From an uncultured Clostridia bacterium (GTDB lineage: Bacteria; Bacillota; Clostridia; Peptostreptococcales; Anaerovoracaceae), in NCBI GenBank assembly GCA_934234035.1, contig CAKQHH010000028.1:1-18978 (forward strand): a stretch of 18,978 nucleotides of DNA, in the 5' to 3' direction. Of the stretch, positions 13,575-18,978 are shown piece after piece. The translations under genes and the position numbers were made by a program. The notes under the pieces were generated by a model, which was given only the letters and a program-made list of their open reading frames with translations, was not told the origin of the DNA and did not search any database. Numbering within the stretch: the stretch's first letter is position 1; each line of letters opens with the position of its first letter.

Positions 13575-14475
13575 TCTTATGGAACTGGGAATTCCGGAAA
13601 ATCGGATTCTGGAGAACGAATCCATGGCGAAGCACATTTCCTTCCGCGTAGGAGGCTGTGCGGATTATTATGTGAACTGTATCAACCGGAAGGAGCTGAG
13701 CCGCCTGCTTTCGTTCCTCGCGGAAGGGGAAATTCCTCATATGCTCATCGGAAACGGCTCCAACCTGTTGTTCCGCGATTCCGGTTATCGCGGAGTGATC
13801 ATTCATCTGGAAGGAGAATTTCAGGACTGCGAAGTGCAGGGGGATACGGTGATTGCGGGAAGCGGGAAGCTGCTTTCCTCGGTGAGCTCCCTGGCGGCGA
13901 AGAGCGGACTGGCGGGAATGGAATTCGCCAGCGGAATTCCGGGCAGCATCGGCGGTGCCATCTACATGAATGCCGGCGCGTACGGCGGCGAGATGAAGGA
14001 TATCGTAACCCGGGTGTGGCTCATGTCGCCGGACGGCAAGGAAGAAACGGTTCGCACCGGGGCGGAGATGGAATTCGCCTACCGGAACAGCTGTCTCCAG
14101 CGCACCGGTGAGATTGTTACAAAAGTAGAACTGAAATTGCAGCCGGAGGATGCCGAGGCTATTCAGGCACGGATCGCCGAGCTGACGGAAAAGCGGGTGC
14201 AGAAGCAGCCGGTGAATTTTCCGAGTGCGGGAAGCACCTTTAAGCGTCCGGCGGAAGGATACGCGGCAGCGCTGATTCAGGAATCCGGATTGAAGGGCGT
14301 TTCCGTGGGCGGCGCCGAGGTATCGGAGAAGCATTCCGGTTTCATCATCAACAAGGGCGGAGCCACGGCGACGGATGTGCTGCAGCTGATGGAGCTGGTA
14401 GAGAAGAAGGTATATGAAGACTCCGGAATTCACCTGGAGCCGGAAGTCCGGATTATCGGTGAAGAAGATGAATAG
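13555..14475 (+). CDS. murB: UDP-N-acetylenolpyruvoylglucosamine reductase (type II)
   Basis: MurB reduces UDP-GlcNAc-enolpyruvate to UDP-MurNAc with NADPH and FAD, in the cytoplasmic part of peptidoglycan synthesis. 306 residues. FAD-binding IGNGSNLLFRDSGYRG (from 65), GIPGSIGGAIYMNAGAYGGE (127-146), YRNS (177-180), PSAGSTFKRP with catalytic Ser227, and EPEVRIIG near the end, holding the catalytic glutamate (probably Glu297). The short form without the type I insertion is normal for Bacillota. It overlaps the permease gene upstream and the PHP gene downstream by 8 bp. Confidence 0.96.
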   Translation: MNNLKNSLMELGIPENRILENESMAKHISFRVGGCADYYVNCINRKELSRLLSFLAEGEIPHMLIGNGSNLLFRDSGYRGVIIHLEGEFQDCEVQGDTVIAGSGKLLSSVSSLAAKSGLAGMEFASGIPGSIGGAIYMNAGAYGGEMKDIVTRVWLMSPDGKEETVRTGAEMEFAYRNSCLQRTGEIVTKVELKLQPEDAEAIQARIAELTEKRVQKQPVNFPSAGSTFKRPAEGYAAALIQESGLKGVSVGGAEVSEKHSGFIINKGGATATDVLQLMELVEKKVYEDSGIHLEPEVRIIGEEDE

Positions 14476-15238
14476 CCGGGAGATTTCCGAAAGGTACAAG
14501 CTGATTGCGGATTATCACACCCACACCCGGTATTCCAAAGGGCTGCTGGTGTACTACCACGGCAAGGGAACCATTGAGGAGAACGTGGCCGCGGCCGCAG
14601 CGAAGGGCCTTCGGGAAATCGGCATCACGGATCACGGACCGGGACATATTTTCTACGGGCTGAACCTTTCCCGCCTCCCGGACATGCGCCGGGATGTGGC
14701 GGAAGCGGCGAGAAAATATCCGGAAGTGAAGATCCAATTGGGGGTGGAAGCGAACATCATTCATTCCGGAAACGGTCTGGATGTCGCTCCGGAAGACATT
14801 GAGAAATTTGATTTTATCAATGCCGGATACCACCACGGCGTGTCCAAAGGGGATATGATTCGGAACCCCATCTGTTCCGTCGGGATTTTTCCGTCGGGAA
14901 GCCGGCAGCAGCTGGAGAATCGAAACACGGAAATGGCCCTTCGGGCCATCTACGAGAATCCCATTCGGATTCTCACCCATCCCGGGGACAAGGGGCCTTT
15001 CGATGTGGGGGAAATTGGAAGAGCCTGTGAAGCGCGGGGCACGTGGTTGGAGATCAACAGCCGCCATTCCCATCTGACGGTGGATGAGATTCGCCGGACC
15101 ATGAACTTCGATGTCACCTATGTGGTGAGCAGCGATGCCCACAAACCGTCCCAGGTGGGCGGCGTGGAAGTGGCGCTGGAACGGGCGGAAGAAGCAGGAC
15201 TGGATTTTGGAAGAATTATAAACATTAAGGAGCGCTAA
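14468..15238 (+). CDS. PHP-domain metal-dependent phosphoesterase
   Basis: 256 residues from the ATG at 14468, which overlaps the murB end; the in-frame ATG at 14414 lies deep in murB and is not needed. Metal-binding motifs of PHP hydrolases: ADYHTHTRYS (His17, His19), GITDHGPGH (His56, His60), GVEANI (Glu94), LTHPGDKGPF and VSSDAHKP. The fold is shared with histidinol phosphatase and YcdX-type enzymes; the substrate is unknown. A PHP gene between murB and rapZ is a common arrangement in Clostridia. The rapZ start follows after 1 bp. Confidence 0.88.
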   Translation: MNSREISERYKLIADYHTHTRYSKGLLVYYHGKGTIEENVAAAAAKGLREIGITDHGPGHIFYGLNLSRLPDMRRDVAEAARKYPEVKIQLGVEANIIHSGNGLDVAPEDIEKFDFINAGYHHGVSKGDMIRNPICSVGIFPSGSRQQLENRNTEMALRAIYENPIRILTHPGDKGPFDVGEIGRACEARGTWLEINSRHSHLTVDEIRRTMNFDVTYVVSSDAHKPSQVGGVEVALERAEEAGLDFGRIINIKER

Positions 15239-15239
15239 A

Positions 15240-16118
15240 ATGAAAGTGGTAATCATTTCGGGACTGTCCGGTGCGGGAAAAACCCGCGCAGCAGACTGGT
15301 TTGAAGATCAGGGATATTATTGCATCGACAACATGCCGCCGCAGCTGATTCGAAATTTTCTGGAACTATCCCTCCAGAGCCGCAATTCCATTGAGAAAGC
15401 GGCCTTCGTGGCGGACGTTCGGGGCGGCGAGTTTTTCGATGAGCTGGAATCTTGCGTGGATGCCCTGCGCCAGATGGAAGGGGTGGAGAGCACCCTGCTG
15501 TACGTGGAAGCATCGGATAACACCATCGTGAAACGATACAATGAAACCCGGCGGAATCACCCGCTGACCGGCGGCAGAGCGACGGTAAAGGTCATCGAGG
15601 ATGAGAAGAAGATGCTGCAGAAGGTTCGGGACAAAGCGGACTTCATTCTGGACACCACCCACATGAAGGTGTCGGATTTCAACCTGCAGCTTTCCCGGAT
15701 CATGCTGGGAGAAGAGGGCGGATCGGTGTTCAACATCAACCTCACGTCCTTCGGCTACAAATACGGAATTCCCAACGAATCGGATATTCAGATCGACATG
15801 CGGTTCATCCCGAACCCGTATTACGTTAAGAGCCTGCGGAAGCTCACCGGAAACAACAAGAAGGTGTCTTCCTACGTCCTGAAGTTCGACATCACTCAGA
15901 AATTTCTGAAGGATTTCGTGGGTTTGGTGGAGAATCTGGTGCCGGGCTACATTAAAGAAGGAAAGTATCATCTGAACGTGGCCGTGGGCTGCACCGGCGG
16001 ACACCATCGGTCCGTGGCGGTGGCCAACGAACTGGGCCGGATTTTCAACGAGAAGGGATACCGGACGACGGTGACCCATCGCGATCTTGATTTTATTGCA
16101 AAAGGAGATAAGAAATAA
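15240..16118 (+). CDS. rapZ: RNase adapter / nucleotide-binding protein RapZ (YvcJ)
   Basis: 292 residues, usual length. P-loop GLSGAGKT (8-15), DNMPPQLI, ADVRGGEFF and YNETRRNHPLTG in the N-terminal NTPase domain; GCTGGHHRSVAVANEL in the C-terminal domain, which binds glucosamine-6-phosphate in the E. coli protein. In enterobacteria RapZ guides RNase E to the sRNA GlmZ; in Bacillota the YvcJ homologue hydrolyses GTP and its target is less clear. AAGGAG precedes the ATG. Its stop directly abuts the whiA start (TAAATG), leaving no room for yvcK, the usual middle gene. Confidence 0.95.
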   Translation: MKVVIISGLSGAGKTRAADWFEDQGYYCIDNMPPQLIRNFLELSLQSRNSIEKAAFVADVRGGEFFDELESCVDALRQMEGVESTLLYVEASDNTIVKRYNETRRNHPLTGGRATVKVIEDEKKMLQKVRDKADFILDTTHMKVSDFNLQLSRIMLGEEGGSVFNINLTSFGYKYGIPNESDIQIDMRFIPNPYYVKSLRKLTGNNKKVSSYVLKFDITQKFLKDFVGLVENLVPGYIKEGKYHLNVAVGCTGGHHRSVAVANELGRIFNEKGYRTTVTHRDLDFIAKGDKK

Positions 16119-17078
16119 ATGTCATTTTCTGCAGATGTGAAGGCGGAGCTCGCCCGAATTAAGGTGGAAAAAAAATGCGACATGCTGGCGGAGATTTCCG
16201 GCTTTTTCCGGGTATCGGGAAGCCTGCGTCTGGCGGGAGGCGGACGCTTCATCATCGTGGCCTCCACGGAAAACCCGGCCATCGCGCGGCATTACAAAAC
16301 CCTGATCAAGGAGTACTTTGGCAGCAACGCCCGGCTGGAGATGGAAGAATCCCAGATGCCGGGGCGCAACGGATATCGGTATTCCCTCACCATCAGTCCG
16401 GATGAGAAGAGCTCTCAGATTCTGAGGGAAACGGGCATGATGCTGATTCGAGAAGGAAACGACTATCTGAGCGACGGAATCTACCAGCCCATTGTCAGCA
16501 AGAAATGTTGCAAGAAAGCCTATCTGCGGGGGCTGTTCCTGGGATGCGGAACCATTTCCAATCCTAACCGGAGCTATCACCTGGAATTTGTGCTCACCAG
16601 CGAGCAAGTGGCGAACGACCTGAAGAAACTCATCGGTTCCTTTGTGGACCTTTCCGCCAATGTGACCCGCCGGAAGGAGGATTACATCGTCTATATCAAG
16701 AAGGCGGATTACATCAGCGATATACTGGGCATCATCGGCGCCAGCCAGGCACTCCTGGATTTCGAAGGAATCAAGGTGAACCGAAGCACGCGGGGCGAAG
16801 CGCAGCGGATTTCCAACTGCGACAATGCCAACGTGGACCGAAGCCTGAGCGCCTCGGAGGAACAGATTCGGAACATTCAGCGCATCGAAGAGCTGGTGGG
16901 ACTGGACTCCCTGTCCCCGGGACTTCGGGACGTGGCGAGAATTCGCCTGGAACGTCCGGATGCCAATCTGGGTGAAATCGGGGAAATGCTTTCCCCGCCG
17001 GTGAAAAAACCGGCGGTCAGCAAGCGGTTCGCCAAAATCAAAGCCTTGGCGGATTCGCTGGAACAGAAGAGCGAATAA
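16119..17078 (+). CDS. whiA: DNA-binding protein WhiA
   Basis: 319 residues. WhiA combines a degenerate LAGLIDADG homing-endonuclease fold (YLRGLFLGCGTISNPNRSYH, near 130-150) with a C-terminal helix-turn-helix (DANLGEIGEMLSPPVKKPAV). In Streptomyces it is a sporulation regulator; in Bacillus it affects cell division and chromosome segregation. N-terminal MSFSADVKAELARI is typical. AAAGGAG lies in the end of rapZ, and translation is coupled. The LAGLIDADG catalytic acids are not preserved, as usual for WhiA. Confidence 0.95.
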   Translation: MSFSADVKAELARIKVEKKCDMLAEISGFFRVSGSLRLAGGGRFIIVASTENPAIARHYKTLIKEYFGSNARLEMEESQMPGRNGYRYSLTISPDEKSSQILRETGMMLIREGNDYLSDGIYQPIVSKKCCKKAYLRGLFLGCGTISNPNRSYHLEFVLTSEQVANDLKKLIGSFVDLSANVTRRKEDYIVYIKKADYISDILGIIGASQALLDFEGIKVNRSTRGEAQRISNCDNANVDRSLSASEEQIRNIQRIEELVGLDSLSPGLRDVARIRLERPDANLGEIGEMLSPPVKKPAVSKRFAKIKALADSLEQKSE

Positions 17079-17106
17079 CGAGATTAATATACAGTGGAGA
17101 GAAACA

Positions 17107-18582
17107 ATGGATAAGGGTACAGTGGTGGAACTCACCATTACGGATATGACGGATGACGGAAAAGGCATCGGCCATATCGACGGATTGACGGTGTTCGTGG
17201 ACGGAAGTATTCCGGGAGACACCGTTCGGGGCAAAATCGTACAGGACAAGAAGCGGTATGCGGTAGCGGAATTGGAGGAAATCCTCACCCCGTCGCCGAA
17301 TCGGGAAGAAGCGGTATGTCCGTACTTCGGCCGCTGCGGCGGCTGCTCCCTCCAGAGCATGAAGTACGAAGCACAGCTCGCCATGAAAAAAGAACACGTG
17401 GAAAACAAACTCACCCGAATCGGCGGACTGGAACACCCGTTGGTTCGGGAAGTTGTGGTTTCCGGAGAAGAACCGGACCTGCACTACCGGAACAAAGCCA
17501 CTTTTGCCGTGTACGACGGCCCGAGCGGCTCGGCGGTCGGCTTCCGGGAAAGAGGCAGCAGCCGGGTCGTGGACATCGACGACTGCATGCTCCAGAAAGA
17601 ACCGGTGATGGCGGTGGCCGATGCCATCCGCCACCTTATTGAACAGCACAAAATAACCGTCTACAAGGAGCCGAAGCGCTACGGCCGGGGCCGGAATCAG
17701 AAGCCGCAGAAGCAGAGCAACACCGCAAAACTCCGAGAAGTTACGGTGAAAGCCTGCGAGGGCACCGGTGAAATCATGGTGGTGCTCACCGTCACCGGAA
17801 AGCAGCTTCCCAACGCTGAGGACATCGTCTACGCCATGGATGACGCAATCAGTGAAGTATCGGAAGACTACGCACTGGAAAGCGTGATTTTGGAAGTGAA
17901 AAAAGGCGACATTCACGACTTCGCCAAGGAGTACATCCCTCTTGCGGGCAAAAGAACCATTAATGACCGCATTCAGGTGGCCGGCCGGGATCTGGAGTTC
18001 GAGATCTCCGGTTCCGCGTTCTATCAGGTGAACACCAACCAGATGACCCGCCTCTACGAAAAAGCGCGGGAATACGCCGGCCTCTCCGGCGAAGAGGTGG
18101 TCTTCGACCTGTACTGCGGCATCGGCACCATCGGCCTGTCTATGGCCGACCAAGCGGCCATGATTGTGGGCATCGAAGAAGTGCCCGGCGCCGTTCTGGA
18201 CGCCAACCGGAACGCCGTTATCAACGGTATTGTGAACGCTCGCTACTATACCGGCCGAGCCGAAGAAATCCTCCCGAGACTCCTGGACTCTGAGGACAAG
18301 CTCTACGCCGATTACCTCTACAAAGACGACCTTCGGGAACGCAGTAAAGTCGTCATTCTGGATCCCCCTCGCGGCGGCTGCGCCCCGAGCCTTCTGGAAA
18401 CCGTCTCCGCCATTCAGCCAGACCGCATCGTGTACATCTCCTGCGACGCCGGCACCCTGGCCCGAGACATCAAAATCCTGCAGCAAAACGGCTACACCTT
18501 CGACGAAGCCACCCCCGTCGAAATGTTCGCCTGGACGATGCATGTGGAGAGCGTAGTTCTGTTGACTAAAGTACAGAAGTAA
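17107..18582 (+). CDS. rlmD: 23S rRNA (uracil-5-)-methyltransferase, TRAM type (RlmD/RumA family)
   Basis: 491 residues. An N-terminal TRAM domain (VVELTITDMTDDGKGIGHID) is followed by cluster cysteines CPYFGRCGGC (Cys71, Cys77, Cys80) plus Cys160 for a 4Fe-4S cluster. The SAM domain has FDLYCGIGTIGL (near 333-344), LDPPRGG (418-424) and YISCDAGTLARD with the catalytic nucleophile Cys446; the probable base is Glu481. The family makes 5-methyluridine in 23S rRNA; Bacillota homologues can modify one or two positions, so the target base is not assigned. An extra basic insert (190-208) separates two strands of the central domain. It lies 28 bp after whiA, with GGAG before the ATG, and ends the co-directional block. 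Confidence 0.9.
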   Translation: MDKGTVVELTITDMTDDGKGIGHIDGLTVFVDGSIPGDTVRGKIVQDKKRYAVAELEEILTPSPNREEAVCPYFGRCGGCSLQSMKYEAQLAMKKEHVENKLTRIGGLEHPLVREVVVSGEEPDLHYRNKATFAVYDGPSGSAVGFRERGSSRVVDIDDCMLQKEPVMAVADAIRHLIEQHKITVYKEPKRYGRGRNQKPQKQSNTAKLREVTVKACEGTGEIMVVLTVTGKQLPNAEDIVYAMDDAISEVSEDYALESVILEVKKGDIHDFAKEYIPLAGKRTINDRIQVAGRDLEFEISGSAFYQVNTNQMTRLYEKAREYAGLSGEEVVFDLYCGIGTIGLSMADQAAMIVGIEEVPGAVLDANRNAVINGIVNARYYTGRAEEILPRLLDSEDKLYADYLYKDDLRERSKVVILDPPRGGCAPSLLETVSAIQPDRIVYISCDAGTLARDIKILQQNGYTFDEATPVEMFAWTMHVESVVLLTKVQK

Positions 18583-18710
18583 AAGTGTGAAAATGGTTTG
18601 AAATAAGGGGATTTCCGAGATTTTTAGAATTGAAAATCAGACTGCGAAATATGCCTTAAAAAGTGAATAATATCTTGGTATTTTTATAGTTGGATAGATA
18701 AGAGCATTGA

Positions 18711-18978
18711 GATTGGGTCGATTATACAGAAGTGTTTACTTGTGATTTATGGAAAAGTGAGAGTCTTAAGGCACAAGTTTCAGGGCTGACAAAATTTATA
18801 TCTGGGCATAACAACTGGAAACTGGTCGATATTCATATAGATATTGCATCTGCTAAAAAAGATTCTTCTCGTCCTGCCTTTCATCAAATGATAGAAGAGT
18901 GTAAAGCGGGACTTACGGATATAGTTGTGGTAAAAAGCATCAGTAGACTTGGAAGAGATACTGTCGAGGTGCTGGATG
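18711..18978 (+). pseudogene. Serine recombinase, N-terminal part, runs off window, start degenerate
   Basis: From TGA (18708-18710) the frame stays open to the edge. SLKAQVSGLTKFISGHNNWK, DSSRPAFHQMIEECKAG and VVKSISRLGRDTVEVL match the resolvase domain of serine recombinases. The opening strand with the Y-x-R-x-S catalytic serine is not found in this frame, and there is no ribosome site before the GTG at 18732, so the 5' end is missing or frameshifted. It lies 128 bp after the methyltransferase gene in AT-rich sequence, indicating a mobile element starting at the right edge. Whether it is a small resolvase or a large recombinase cannot be told. Confidence 0.75.

Noticed and set aside
17038..18543. 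501-codon open frame on the minus strand opposite the rRNA methyltransferase
   Set aside because: Shadow of a clear real gene; the same holds for long minus-strand frames at 12267-13637, 13495-14499, 14453-15256, 15366-16079 and 16122-17414.

Overview
The window looks like a chromosomal segment of an anaerobic, selenoprotein-making member of the Clostridia (Bacillota), possibly near the Family XIII / Anaerovoracaceae group. This rests on an almost complete selenocysteine set (selD, a cysteine desulfurase-like gene, tRNA-Sec, selA, selB), on the murB-PHP-rapZ-whiA gene order, and on AGGAGG-type ribosome binding sites. Genus and species cannot be named from the sequence alone.

Layout. (1) 1-2389, minus strand: a two-gene operon, the desulfurase-like gene followed by selD. 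SelD is itself a selenoprotein: an in-frame TGA at 1111-1109 encodes Sec29 in the GGUGAK motif, so its true start is at 1195 and not at the internal ATG at 1036. (2) 2515-2693, plus strand: selC (tRNA-Sec, anticodon TCA) with its own promoter and terminator, divergent from the selD operon. (3) About 2700-8110: an insertion that separates selC from selA. It begins with an IS3-type end remnant, continues with a heavily deleted tailed-phage packaging/head block (phage metallopeptidase, HNH nuclease, truncated portal, MuF fragments, a MuF-linked Ntox50-type toxin and a candidate immunity gene), then small phage accessory genes, and ends with a 281-bp non-coding element built of three similar hairpins inside 13-bp terminal inverted repeats. 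No integrase, terminase, capsid or tail gene is present. (4) 8262-11649: selA-selB, a tight pair. (5) 11652-18582: a long co-directional run of a lipoprotein, an AI-2E family permease, murB, a PHP-domain phosphoesterase, rapZ, whiA and a TRAM-type rRNA (uracil-5)-methyltransferase, many of them overlapping or abutting. yvcK, usually found between rapZ and whiA, is absent. (6) 18711-18978: an AT-richer 3' flank with the start-less N-terminal part of a serine recombinase running off the window, so another mobile element probably begins here.

How the genes work together. The desulfurase-like enzyme may release or deliver selenium, SelD makes selenophosphate, SelA converts Ser-tRNA-Sec (selC) to Sec-tRNA-Sec, and SelB delivers it to UGA codons that carry a downstream SECIS hairpin. 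SelD needs this machinery for its own synthesis, so the system is self-dependent. The inserted remnant has split the sel locus but left selC (with terminator) and selA (with a candidate promoter) apparently functional.

The most interesting points are the UGA-encoded Sec in SelD, the decayed MuF-Ntox50 toxin with a translationally coupled candidate immunity gene, the MuF N-terminal half lying downstream of a MuF C-terminal half, and the three-hairpin element just before selA.
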